Of a stretch of DNA of 64,000 nucleotides, positions 48,232 through 60,380 are shown one piece after another. The first letter of the stretch is position 1. Every line of letters starts with the position of its first letter. The notes below the pieces were generated by a model, which was given only the letters and a program-made list of their open reading frames with translations, was not told where the DNA came from and did no database searches. Source of the DNA: Lamellibrachia satsuma (taxonomy: Eukaryota; Annelida; Polychaeta; Sabellida; Siboglinidae); the NCBI GenBank assembly GCA_033239005.1, contig BSQZ01000028.1, positions 452,501 through 516,500 on the forward strand, written 5' to 3'. A program made the translations under genes and the position numbers.

Positions 48232-49985
48232 ATAATAATAATAATAATAAAAGGACTTCTTTAGCGCCAATATCCTCGGAAAATCTGAGCTCAGTGGCGC
48301 AACAAAACCAAAGGATTAGGCATTCTCGTGACCATATACAATGCAAAAAGTCGTCAACCGATGGATGGAGGTGCCAAGAAGCTAAGGAGGATAGGCCATT
48401 TTGAAAAGATAGGTTTTAAGATTACGGCGAAATGAAGCTATATTTCTTGCTGATTTTACGCTGTCGGGGAGTGAATTCCACAGAGTTGGTGCGGCAACCG
48501 AGAAAGCTCGAGTTCCAGCGTTTGTCTTAACTCTGGGAACAGAAAGTAAACCAGAACCAGTCGACCGAAGCTGTCTGGGCTGTCTTGCTGGAGTGAGCAT
48601 TGAATGTAAATATGCAGGTTGTTTGGTTGAAAGGGCTTGATAGGTAATTGTACAGATCTTAAAAATAATGCGATATCGCACAGGGAGCCAATGCAATGAT
48701 TTTAGAAGTGGCACTGAGCGAGAGAAACGAGGAGATCGTGTAACTACCCTAGCCAGACAATTTTGAACACGTTGAAGTTTTGTAATATCCTTGATAGCAA
48801 TATTATGAAGGAGGGAATTGCAGTAATCAAGTCTGCTACTAACAAGAGCTGTTGCAATAGTTTTTGCGACAGAAAGTGACATATACGGCGAATACGGCGA
48901 AGATCACGGATATGATAAAAACAGCAACGACACGTTTGAGAAATATGTTGTCTAAAGTTGAAATTCTTATCAAAGGTGACTCCCAAATTCTTCGCTGAGG
49001 CTGCTGGTATGATAGTTTGATTCAGGATACATGTCGGGAAAAAAACATCAAGTTTGCCACACTGCTTTGGAGTACCAATGATGAGAAATTCAGTTTTGTC
49101 TGCGTTTAACTTTAATTTGCTGTCAGTCATCCAGAGGGAGATATCCTGGAGACAATCGCTGAGCTGATTTAGGGAGCGATTTGTATCCGAGGTAGTCAAA
49201 GAAATGTAGATCTGTGTATCATCTGCGTAAAGGTGGTGGTCCAAGTTATGATTTTGGATAACAGAGCTGAGTGGCGTAGTGTAAAGAGTGAACAGCAAAG
49301 GCCCCAGAACAGAACCCTGGGGGACACCACACGAAGTGGGGAGTGCGGCCGAGAAACAGTTTGCAATCTTTATGGTTTGGTGTCTACCAGTTAGGTATGA
49401 TAAAAACCAGTTCAGAACTGTGCCAGATATGCCATACCACAATGATAAACGTTTAATAAGGATGCTGTGATCTATGGTATCAAAGGCGGCAGACAGATCC
49501 AGCAAGGTAAGTGCTGTTACTTTTCCTTTGTCAATGTTTAAGGTAACGTCATTGTGTACTTTTAAGAGAGCAGTTTCTGTAGAATGAAACTCTTTGTAAG
49601 CTGATTGTGACACATTAGATAAGCAATTTGAGCTGATGTGAGACTTTAGACGGCTTGCTACGACTTTCTCAAGTATTTTGGAAATAAAGCTGAGATTGGA
49701 AACAGGTATATAACTGTTTAGATCTTCTTTAGACAAAGATGTCTTCTTAAGAAGTGGGTTGACATGGGCGTGTTTGAAATCATCCGGAAACAAGCCAGAA
49801 CACAGTGATGCATTTATAATGTCCGTTATCGGTTTGAGCAATGTATCAAGACAAGATTTCAACAGTACGGTTGGTAGTGGATCAAGCTCACAGGACTTAT
49901 TTGGGGAAGACATAATTATTTTCTTCACTTCATCAGCTGTGGCAGGTTCAAATGATACAAGTAAAGAATTTACTCGTGGAGAGGC
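48232..49985 (-). mobile_element. L2-like LINE, 5'-truncated
   Basis: Minus strand. Two overlapping frames (48744-50045 and 48382-48882) encode most of a reverse transcriptase and C-terminal region: LDLSAAFDTIDHSILIKRL, SCGVPQGSVLGPLLFTLYT, YADDTQIYI (catalytic Asp-Asp), LKSLHWLPVRYRI and LWNSLPDSVKSA. One frameshift near 48.8-48.9 kb disrupts it. The 3' end is gcgctaaagaagtcc-type sequence followed by (TAT)n/(ATA)n. Comparison with the unfilled copy at 50857 sets the limits and suggests a short catt target duplication (48228-48231, 49986-49989). Confidence 0.92.
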
Positions 49986-50050
49986 CATTAATCTTGGTGT
50001 GCTTAGGCTGAGACCTGAGTAAAGTTTAGCCTTCAAACAAATCATATGAC

Positions 50051-50731
50051 ATGGTTGTACTGATATGTATTGTATGGTTGTACTGATATGTATTGCATGG
50101 TTGTACTGATATGTATTGTATGGTTGTACTGATATGTATTGTATAGTTGTACTGATATGTATTGTATGGTTGTATTGATATGTATTGTATGGTTGTATTG
50201 ATATGCATTGTATGGCTGTATTGATATGTATTGTGTGGTTGTATTGATATGTCTTGTATGGTTGTATTGATATGTATTGTATGGTTGTACTGATATGTAT
50301 TGTATGGTTGTATTAATATGTATTGTATGGTTGTACTGATATGTATTGTATGGTTGTATTGATATGTATTGTATGGTTGTATTGATATGTATTGTATGGT
50401 TGTATTGATATGTATTGTATGGTTGTACTTATATGTATTGTATGGTTGTACTGATATGTATTGTATGGTTGTACTGATATGCATTGTATGGTTGTATTAA
50501 TATGTATTGTATGGTTGTACTGATATGTATTGTATGGTTGTACTGATATGTATTGTATAGCTGTACTGATATGTATTGTATGGTTGTATTGATATGTATT
50601 GTATGGTTGTATTGATATGCATTGTATGGCTGTATTGATATGTATTGTATGGTTGTATTGATATGTCTTGTATGGTTGTATTGATATGTATTGTATGGTT
50701 GTACTGATATGTATTGTATGGTTGTATTAAT
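50051..50731. repeat. 23-bp minisatellite, about 30 units
   Basis: Units tggttgtactgatatgtatt then gta, with c/t variation at one position. Tyr/Gln/His-rich minus frames are artefacts. Confidence 0.95.
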
Positions 50732-50926
50732 CTGCAGCCGCAGGCTCACTGAGCTTGTAGCTTGCCACACTGTTCTCTCCATATGATGTTTGTTGCCTAC
50801 CGCAATATGGACATGCCAGTGGAGGTAGTGTCTCCATTGCATGAAGACAGTATAATCATTAATCTTGGTCTGCTTAGGCTGAGACCTGAGTAAAGTTTAG
50901 CCTTCAAACAAATCATATGACATGGT

Positions 50927-51465
50927 TGTACTGATATGTATTGTATGGTTGTACTGATATGTATTGCATGGTTGTACTGATATGTATTGTATGGTTGTAC
51001 TGATATGTATTGTATAGTTGTACTGATATGTATTGTATGGTTGTATTGATATGTATTGTATGGTTGTATTGATATGCATTGTACGGCTGTATTGATATGT
51101 ATTGTATGGTTGTATTGATATGTATTGTATGGTTGTACTGATATGTATTGTATGGTTGTATTAATATGTATTGTATGGCTGTACTGATATGTATTGTATG
51201 GTTGTATTGATATGTATTGTATGGTTGTACTGATATGTATTGTATGGTTATATTGATATGTATTGTATGGTTGTACTTATATGTATTGTATGGTTGTACT
51301 GATATGTATTGTATGGTTGTACTGATATGTATTGTATGGTTGTACTGATATGTATTGTATGGTTGTACTAATATGTATTGTATGGTTGTACTGATATGTA
51401 TTGTATGGTTGTACTGATATGTATTGTATGGTTGTATTGATATGTATTCTATGGTTGTGTTGATG
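50927..51465. repeat. 23-bp minisatellite, second array
   Basis: Same unit as at 50051, about 23 copies, ending in less regular sequence near 51465. Confidence 0.95.
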
Positions 51466-51581
51466 TTCATTTTCGCAAAAAAATATTTAATTGGTGAATT
51501 TAGCAGGTTGCCGACAAGAGCATTTTTGGTAGTTTTCTAGAATGTGGGCCCACCTCAAGTTCGCTATTATTAACATGCAAT

Positions 51582-51655
51582 ATGCACAGTAACCATGCAC
51601 AGTAACCATGCACAGTAACCATGCACAGTAACCATGCACAGTAACCATGCACAGT
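51582..51655. repeat. 13-bp tandem repeat
   Basis: Five to six copies of tgcacagtaacca. Confidence 0.9.
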
Positions 51656-52675
51656 GCACGCACAATGCATACTGGACTATGAAACATGTAAATTGTTAAA
51701 CATGTGCGCAAAAACACATCTAATCACCTTTATTTGAAGCTTCAATTTGCATATTTGACCTGCATCTTGCCCCTTCGCAAGACGGTGACATCTGAAAGTG
51801 AGTCAAATATGAGAATTCAAGAATTAAAAAAAGGTGAGTAAATGTGTTTTATGGGGGTCCCAGATGGTTCGGCCTATGACGGGTTCAGCCCACGCCAACA
51901 GATGGTCCGGCCTTGCTGTTTCGGCCCACGCAATGGGTGGTTCAGCCCACTTCACTGAAAACCGCATCGCTATTGAATTCAGGGATGGTCAATTTGGCCC
52001 ACGCTAGTAGTGGAATTTTAAGAATTCTAGTTGTTTCTGCTCACAGCCTCATTTGGTAAAAAAAGAAATTATGATTGCGCACAAAAACATATGCACATGC
52101 TAATGTGATAATAACATATAATTATTACAGAGCAATATCCATAAGATAATGGATATGACATAATGCATTTAAGGTTATCAACTGACCGGCTACTATCGTC
52201 AAAGTTGGGAAATGTTTATAACTTGATCAGGCATCTGACAATTCTATGACTATTGAATATTTATATCATAGTAATATTATGTTACAGTTACATATACGTT
52301 TTATTTATTACATATATTATGTATTAATATATTTTAGAGAATAGTATTAATTTACTTTTAAATTCAAGGTTATCAACTGAATGGCTAAAATCGTCACATT
52401 TTAAAATTAAACTTGTTTTGTATATATGTTTATACTTTTGTATAATATTATTTGGTATTATCTATGTATCAAAATGCTTTTATTTATTACAAGTTTAATT
52501 TGATTATAAACCAACTGACTGCCTAATGTCAAGTGTTAAACTTGTTTTTGCATCTTCACATGTATATATGTTTATGTTTAATAAAAACAATTTAATTCTT
52601 AACAAATCTGTACGTTTTTCAAGATTTGAAAACTAATAATTTAGCATATAACATTTCCTAGTTACAAAACGCAAG

Positions 52676-53462
52676 TGAATGAATGAATAATTTATTTTGG
52701 CTACACATACATTTTAAGATACTTACAATATGATATGAGTCACAGATTATACAAATAGCGGATCAACCAAGGAGATCCTCTAGAAGCCCCACGGGACTTA
52801 TGACGAGGACCACCCAGAAATAAATCAACATAATTATTTTGTTTCCTTAGGCTTAAGCCAAAAACATATACTAAGCAACATTATTGTAAGTGAAATACAA
52901 TATAATGTAAAAAAATTGCTTAAATATGTACATACAAATTGTAATTAGAATTTTATAAACAAATACTACACTAATAACCTAACTAATTATTGCACATGAA
53001 TATATTACAATGTGAACATGAACACATTAAGTAATGCAGGAACCATGAACACATTAAATACTACACAAACATCAATTCATGGTTTTTTCTGCCATGTTAA
53101 AATAATGGTAGATGTAAAGTATATGTTATACAAATACAAATTGAGTCTCAAAAATGTTGCTTAAATATCAACATATAATTTGTACTTTGAATTATATGAA
53201 CAAATAATACACTAACTACACAATTGTCATGTATTCATTAAATTTGAGCATGAATTCATTAAGTAATACATGATCCTGACTACATTAAATATTACATAAG
53301 CATGAAACACATGGTCTCCTCCACCATGTGAAAATAAATGTAGATATAGAGTACATTTTGTACAAATACAAAGTTTCTTATTTGCAGTGTTTACTGTAAA
53401 GTCATTGATATTTAGAGAGTAACAATTCTTTCAGTTTATTTTTAAATTGGTTATTAGTAAAG
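52676..53462 (-). mobile_element. LINE-3, 3' part (C-terminus and 3' UTR)
   Basis: On the minus strand, 53400-53462 reads TNNQFKNKLKELLLSKYQ and stop, a plausible C-terminus for the LINE whose reverse transcriptase lies at 55012-56275. The 3' UTR follows, with a diverged ~245-bp internal duplication (52915-53155 and 53160-53395), and ends near 52676 in aataaattattcattcattc, an AATAAA plus ATTC tail. Confidence 0.6.
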
Positions 53463-54838
53463 ATTTAACAAGATTTAACAAGATTGCCATCTCGAACAAG
53501 TTCCAGATGGCAAGTGGACAAGGAAGCCATTGGCTTATCGAGAGTCCAACAATTTTCACATCTATGTGTAGCCCGCCCTTATCAGATATCTGTCAATTCT
53601 ATTTTTAAACATATTCACACTACTAGCATTAACACAATCGTTTGGCAGTTTGTTCCATTCATTTATCACCCTCTGTGAGAATGAGTACTTTCTCATGTCC
53701 AACCTACACTGCTCCTTAACTAATGCTGCTTTGTGTCCTCTGGTTCTACTGCCTTCTTTAAGTTTGAAGAACATATTCCTATCAACATCCTCATAACCGT
53801 TCACTATTTTAAACACTTCTATTTGGTCTCCTCTTAGTCTCCTGGTCTCTAGTGTTGTCAAACCACATTGTAATAAGCGACTTTCGTAACTAAGGTCTCT
53901 TAATTCTGGAATCATCTTAGTTGCTCTTCGTTGTATTCTTTCTAGCTTATCTATGTCTTTTTTACGATATGGCCTCCATGCTTGAATACAATATTCCAAA
54001 TGTGGTCTAACTATTGCTTTGTACAGGGGTACAATTAGATGTTTCTCCTTATACGTGATAGTTCTCCTAATTAGGCCTAGAATTTGATTTCCTTTCGAAG
54101 CAGCAATCCCACATTGCTCTGAAACTTTCATGTCAGCATTAAATATTACTCCTAAATCCTTTTCTTGTGTGGTTCTACCTAGTACAGCATCCCCCATTTT
54201 ATATTCCTCGTCCATATTTCCATGTCCTATGTGTATACATTTACACTTCCCAAAATTGAATAACATTTGCCATTTTTCTGACCATTTAACTAATTTTTCT
54301 AGATCATCCTGTAAACTTTGTTTATCTGTATCATTAGTAACCTTTCTGAATACCTTTGTGTCATCTGCAAATTTGAGTACTTTGCTAGATATGTCATCCT
54401 CCAAATCATTTATATATATATTAAAAACAGTATAGGGCCTAACACTGATCCCTGTGGTACCCCACTCAAAACAGATTTCCAGTTTGAAATCTTACCATCT
54501 ACTATTACTCTCTGTCTTCTGTGTGTAAGCCACTTTTCTATCCAGTTGATTACATCATTGCCTATACCATGGGCTTTTAGTTTAAGTAACAATCTTTGAT
54601 GTGGCACTTTATCGAAAGCTTTCTGAAAATCTAAGTAGACAACATCCACTGGTGACCCGTCATCTACCCACTTTGTAATTTCTTCTAAAAAACATAAGAG
54701 ATTGGTTAGACATGACCTTGCTTTTAGGAATCCATGTTGAGATGTATTTATTAATTTATGTTTTATGAGGAATTCCACCATGTGGTCTCTAATTAATGTT
54801 TCAAGTAATTTACATACAACTGATGTTAAACTCACTGG
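53463..54838 (-). mobile_element. CR1-type LINE copy C, best preserved
   Basis: Minus strand, 5'-truncated. Frame 54410-54835 gives VVYLDFQKAFDKVPHQRLL, SGVPQGSVLGPILFLIYI; frame 53562-54404 continues FADDTKVFRKV, GLTTLETRRLRGDQIEVFK and SVNMFKNRIDRYLIRAGYT. The two frames are separated by a two-base expansion in an AT run at about 54405-54425, a single frameshift right before the catalytic FADD. 3' tail aagatttaacaagatttaac (complement of the aatcttgttaaatc repeat). It interrupts LINE-3. Confidence 0.93.
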
Positions 54839-54850
54839 ATCAATGTAGAT

Positions 54851-55011
54851 GATTACACAGCAAATTTGTAATACAATTTGTTTTTCTCACTCAAGAAGGA
54901 TAGCAGAACTAGAGTAGAGGACATGAGGTAAAATTAGTAAAGGATCAATGTAGATCGGACATCAGGAAGCACTAGTTCTCACAGAGGACAATAAATGAAT
55001 GGAACAAATTG
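54851..55011 (+). mobile_element. CR1-type LINE fragment, plus strand
   Basis: About 160 bases, almost identical to 56977-57137, starting gattacacagcaaatttg and ending atgaatggaacaaattg. It encodes the RTINEWNKL-like region of the CR1 family in plus orientation, opposite to copy C, which it abuts. Confidence 0.85.
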
Positions 55012-56275
55012 TTTTAATTTACTAGGTAATGCATTCCAGAATACTGGTCCTGAATAGTTTATTGTACATTTCCTGCTGTTTGTTCTTATGTTTTGGATAT
55101 AATAGCTATTTTGGTTTCTTAGATTATGTGGATATTTTGTATTCTCGTAAGCATTGATGACATAGAATCTGGGAGTTTGTTATTTGCTGCTTTATACATA
55201 AAAATACCTAGTTGATGTTTATATAGATCATCCTATTTTAATAGTGTTAGCTTTGAGAATAGAGGATCAGTGCGTGCAATGTAATGAGAATTTGTGATTA
55301 TTCTAATAGCTTTCTTCTGTAGTATTCTTAGTTTGTTTAAATTTGTACAATACGAATTTTCCCACAATAGAGTGCAATATTGTAAATGTGATAAGATCAA
55401 TGAACAATAAATAGTTCTCATTATATACATAGGGAGAAAATGTTTTAATTTGTTAAGCATTCCAACATTCCGTGATACTTGTTTTGATAGGTTTTCAATA
55501 TGTCTTGTCCAACTTAAGTGCTCATCTATAAATATCCCTAGGAATTTGGTGAATTTGACATGCTTTATTTTGTTTCTATCTACTTGTATTAAGGCACTGT
55601 TGATATTGTATTTTTTCGTTTTGGTGTGAATATAATAAAATTTGACTTTTTTGGTGTTTAGGGAAAGTTTGTTGGTTGTTGGAACCATGTTGAGATTTTT
55701 TGTATTTCTATGTTTACCTCTTCGATGAGAGTGTTGAAGCATGTATGAGCATGAAAGAGACTTGTGTCATCTGCAAACAGTATAGGATTTAGGATATCTG
55801 ATACATTTTCAATATCATTTATATATAAAATAAAGAGTAATGGGCCTAATATAGATCCTTGTGGAACTCCACATGTAACTGTCATATATTTTGAGTCTGC
55901 TTTGTTATACGATACATACTGTCTTCTGTTATTAAGATAGCTTTTAAACCAGTTGCAGGCATTACCTCTTATACCATAGCATTGAAGTTTATTTATTAAA
56001 ACGTTATGATCTATTGTATCGAAAGCCTTGGAGAGATCAAGAAAAACACCTACTTTTTATGGTCCATGTTACTTGATATTTTATCAACCAAATCAATGAG
56101 TGCCATATACATAGAATAGTTTTTCCTAAATCCGTATTGTTTTTTTGATATTATGTTGTGTTCTGCTAAAAAAATTGTAAAGTCTATTGTACATTAGGCG
56201 TTCCAGTATTTTTGAGAGGCATGGAAGGATAGAAATAGGTCTATAATTTGAGAACAGTTCAGGATTCAGTCGCAA
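55012..56275 (-). mobile_element. LINE-3, reverse transcriptase part
   Basis: Minus strand. Readable blocks: FFLDLSKAFDTIDHNVLINK (about 56000), TCGVPQGSILGPLLFILYIN, then ILFADDTSLFHAH (catalytic Asp-Asp), KFLGIFIDEHLSWTRHIENL, and LILSHLQYCTLLWENSYCTN. It ends at GPVFWNALPSKLK by 55016, and its C-terminus resumes at 53462. A different family from the CR1 copies and from the L2-like element. At least two frameshifts near 55.7 and 56.05 kb. Confidence 0.88.
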
Positions 56276-56976
56276 AAAGTCAAGTCGAAAATAACGAATG
56301 TGATAAGGTCCACGGACCCCACTTTCCAGTTAGAATACGATAGTCGTTTCGGCCCACGGAGTCCGCTAGCACCGGTTACATACATGGTTCACCAGTCGCG
56401 AAAACGGTTGGTTGGGCCAAACCCGTTATGGGCCGAAACATCCGACACTCGTTTTATGTGCACCATCCATGTTTAATACTGTACATGCTGCGTAGTTTAA
56501 CATGCATTGCGCATGCATTGTGCATGACTGCTATACATATTATAACGGTGACAGTGTTACTGAGGTAACAGCATTTTTTAACAGCCGAGCTGTTACTGGG
56601 CGATAATATGTGCAAGTTTCCGATCTAACGAGTCCAACAACAACGCAGATCAAAACGATAGTGATCATCAAAATTGATTTTCTGCCTCTGCTTTAGTGGG
56701 GTGACCATACCCTATTCCAGGTGGTCCCATTGGAGGAAGACGACTCATATGAAGTCTTTTATGCAACTCCGACATGTCTAGGACGTAAACACCAGCCGCG
56801 AGACTGATAGTAGATGGACGTAAAAATACACGTCACGTCGCCATCACAGACGCACAGACGTTTGTTTTTATGATAGTGAGTTTTTGTTTTGGGGGGTTTC
56901 TTTGCCAATGCCAGTGGTCAAAATCAAAATGTTTAGTTACTCGTACTTTTAATGTCACAAAGATGATTAATCAGTT

Positions 56977-57318
56977 GATTACACAGCAAATTTGTAATAC
57001 AATTTGTTTTTCTCACTCAAGAAGGATAGCAGAACTAGAGTAGAGGACATGATGAGGTAAAATTAGTAAAGGATCAATGTAGATTGGACATCAGGAAGCA
57101 CTAGTTCTCACAGAGGACAATAAATGAATGGAACAAATTGTCTACAGATTATGTAACTGCTAGCAGCGTGAATATGTTTAAAAACAAGGTTGACACATCT
57201 CAGGAGGGCGGGTTATAAGTAGATGAACATTGTTGGACTCTCGATAAGCCAATGGCTTCCTTGTCCACTTGCCATCTGGGCCTTTGGCTTGGATGGCAAA
57301 CCATGTTAAATCTTGTTT
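56977..57318 (+). mobile_element. CR1-type LINE 3' end, copy D
   Basis: Plus strand; the C-terminal coding remnant (atgaatggaacaaattgtct, then SVNMFKNKVDT-like) followed by ggactctcgataagccaatg and gcttccttgtccacttgcca, and a final aatcttgttt. The first 160 bases are duplicated at 54851. Confidence 0.85.
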
Positions 57319-58580
57319 AAACAAGTTAAAAAGAATAAGTAGAAGTGTTGGGGGCATATTTTACACTTCCGCAGTACTTACAAAACTGTAATCTGAATAC
57401 AGATTTTCATCACAAAATGTTTGTATTAGTAGATATTTCTTAAATATTAGTTGTTCAGCCTGTTTACTCAAAACTGCCTTTTGTTTGTTCTGCAGGAAGT
57501 TTTGTGGTGTGCACGCTTTGGTGAATTAATATGAAAATTAATAACATTTACTGAGGAATGAGGAGGGCCGGCACCTGTGATGACAGTCCACTGAAGATTT
57601 GACTAAGTTCATGGTGATGCCTCGTCAAGTTGTGCGACCTCTGGTGACGTCCATGATGAGCTGTCTCCAACCATCAACTTCTTCAAGGATGGACTTGTTT
57701 GTTCTTTTGGCTATTAACAATGTAGTTATTCAACCATAAAGACAATCACATATTAATATACACGAGAACCATAAACTAAATCTGGCATCCAGATTTTACA
57801 CAAACATAATGACTGCCCGTGGTCAGTATTCATCGTGTGAAATTTGTGGAAATAACATCATTCTTCAGAGAAAAAACACTCAAAGCTGATGTCAGTCAAA
57901 TTCAACCCAGCCTGTGACCAATTTTTAAATGTTGGTGCATTTGACATAACACCCACTATTTTGATAACTGAGCCATCTTTACTGTCCGTTGTCATCAATT
58001 CATAGCTTTTTAGCAGTATTCTAAAAAAAAACTATAAACTTTGCTCACCTATCCGATGCAAGTGCTATAAGCAATTCACAAAACACACAATTTAACTTTG
58101 TGAAGAATCCAGAGGGAGAGTGAACAATTCGGGGGAGGGTGATCAACAGCCCACAGCAGAATGTGAATTTCAAAGTTGTTTCTTGTAAGAGATTGTTCCT
58201 TATATCACGAGTTCACATATTGAGAGCCCATTGTAATAGAAATATACTTAAATGTCAGATATACATGTGAAAAGAAAGACACAGTAAGACAAAATATATA
58301 TATATACACATAATTTTATTCATGTATTGGTACTGTGCTACATTGTAGAAATTATGATACCATATAGTCATAGGAAGCAGGCATTGAATGCTGTATGGGA
58401 AGCAGCCACATGTGTCGTCCGATCACGTTATAATATCCACATCCACACTTCAAACAGGTATGTTACCCAGGCAACAAGTCCATGCTTCCAAACATAATTA
58501 TGTACAATTTGTTGGATCAACTTCCTCATAATTTACCCCACCCTTTGTGAGAACCAAACACGGCGTCAGGAATATGAATG

Positions 58581-58643
<63 letters not shown>
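58581..58643. repeat. (AT)n microsatellite
   Basis: About 60 bases of alternating A/T. Confidence 0.97.
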
Positions 58644-58645
<2 letters not shown>

Positions 58646-60271
58646 ATATGATGTGGCAGAATTTAACAATTTCATTTTCCTGATGGGACTGTGAATTTCC
58701 TTGTGCAATCACCGTTCCTCGTCAACATCCTAGAGCATGTTCCCCGGTGACTCCTGATATGACCTCTCAAATGGAAACATAACAAGCCATTAAACACCTA
58801 TACACATTGCTACTGTTTCATCCAGCTCTGCACTGGCAAAAAAACATAGGGGCCATCTCAAGACAAACGCTTCTCTATATATCTACCAGCAACAATTAAC
58901 ATGTCACTGTGCCTATGTAGATTACCACATAAACACCTCCCTGAATGAAATTACAAATTTTGAGAAAATCCCTTAAAAATCCCAATTCCATGTTCTCTGC
59001 TAGTTAACATGTTGTCTGTATGATAATAAGATACACTTTCATTGTGCTCAAGGGCACAGACACATTTCGGTTGAAACTGCTTTCTAGCAGGGTAAATACT
59101 GAAGACGTGTCATTGTTTTATGGAATAATACCAGTTTGACTCTGCGAGATAAAAACATATACTGAAGCTCTACTATACAGGTATACCCACTGCTTATTAT
59201 ACACATACGTGGGCAGTCAATCTGATACATGTATAATACTCTCCTTCACAGAATCATACACCAACATTGATTTCACATCATTAATATTTGTGCTTTATGC
59301 CAAAAAGATACTCATTTTGTCAGCCAAATCAATGTTGCGCAATACAAATAAAACCCTAGTCTAACGCATGTTAGTAAAACACCGCAGCATTCTGGTGATA
59401 AACTTCTCACCAAAACTAGGCAATTTAACACTTCCAGGAGCACGACAGGCAAATTTATTTTACCAAATTTGTTAGTGCTAATAAGATTTGAGAATTTAGG
59501 TATTTCTTAAGATAATGTGACAAAGTCATTTCACTGCTACCTGTTTGCCAACCAGTGGTTTCTGCCATAATTTTAACCCTCGAATCACTCACTAAAACAA
59601 GTCGTCTACAGACTGTGGTCCACATAGTAATAAAATACATTATAGAATTTCTGATCAAATCAAACACAAAACAATCCAGTTGTAGGACTGTCAAACCAAT
59701 TCCTTTGCATTGCTGTCTGCCTCAAAACATGCTTTCCCACCAGATGGTGTCAACAAAGTGCAATGATGTTCACCAGATGGCACCACCAAATATGACGTTC
59801 TACATGAACTTGGCTGACCTAACATTCTCCAAATAACCACAAATTCACAAAACATGCATTGAAATGTTCCTGCTAGATTGCTAAACCTGTATCAAGAATA
59901 CATGACAAAAAAGTTGATTTACAATGAAAATTATAACAATGATATCATCAACCCACAGGCAGTGGGTGGGTACAAACAGACAAGTATGGCGAAAACACGA
60001 AGGCTGATATAAAACCTGATAATCGGCATTGTGTTGGCATTTACACTTTCATAGTAGCATACTTTCAATTCCAGTCGGACTGTTCTTGTTGCAAGATGAT
60101 ATCAAACGTTTTATTCATAAGTTAAACAATTATTGACATCTCCTAACTGGTTTAATTTAGCCGTGTAAACTATCATTTTGAATGTGCCATAACAGTATGT
60201 GCTAGGGCACTGGATTGTTTCAAACCAGCATTAAAAAAACATGGACAATGCAGGTTGGTTGTAGCTGAAAT

Positions 60272-60380
60272 CTATGTCTTACAGACGTAGGGTAATAGAT
60301 ATCACACTATGTCTTACAGACGTTGGGTAATAGATATCACACTATGTCTTACAGACGTAGGGTAATAGATATCACACTAT
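60272..60380. repeat. 35-bp tandem repeat, three copies
   Basis: ctatgtcttacagacgtagg then gtaatagatatcaca occurs three times without spacers, with one base differing in the second copy. Confidence 0.95.

Larger units (their letters stand above)
48093..51470. repeat. Diverged tandem duplication: unique block plus 23-bp minisatellite
   Basis: Block ctgcagccgcaggctca ... gtataatcatt followed by aatcttggt(g/c)tgcttagg ... catatgacatgg and a 23-bp minisatellite is present twice. In unit 1 it is 48101-48231 plus 49990-50731 (split by a LINE); in unit 2 it is 50732-51465 without interruption. Confidence 0.9.
51854..56450. mobile_element. TIR element with 8-bp target duplication, hosting nested LINEs
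   Basis: The termini ggggtcccagatggttcggc and, read inwards from the right, gagtgtcggatgtttcggcc continue in parallel (ctatgacgggtt... / ccataacgggttt...). The octamer gttttatg flanks both sides exactly (51846-51853 and 56451-56458). Own sequence is only about 1 kb (51854 to about 52675 and 56276-56450), without visible transposase. An 8-bp duplication fits hAT, P or Mutator-like superfamilies; the ends match none that I can name. Confidence 0.75.

Noticed and set aside
50026..51470. Tyr/Gln/His/Thr-rich minus frames
   Set aside because: Translation of the 23-bp minisatellite.
60272..60380. CRISPR-like direct repeats
   Set aside because: The 35-bp copies are contiguous with no spacers, and the context is eukaryotic.
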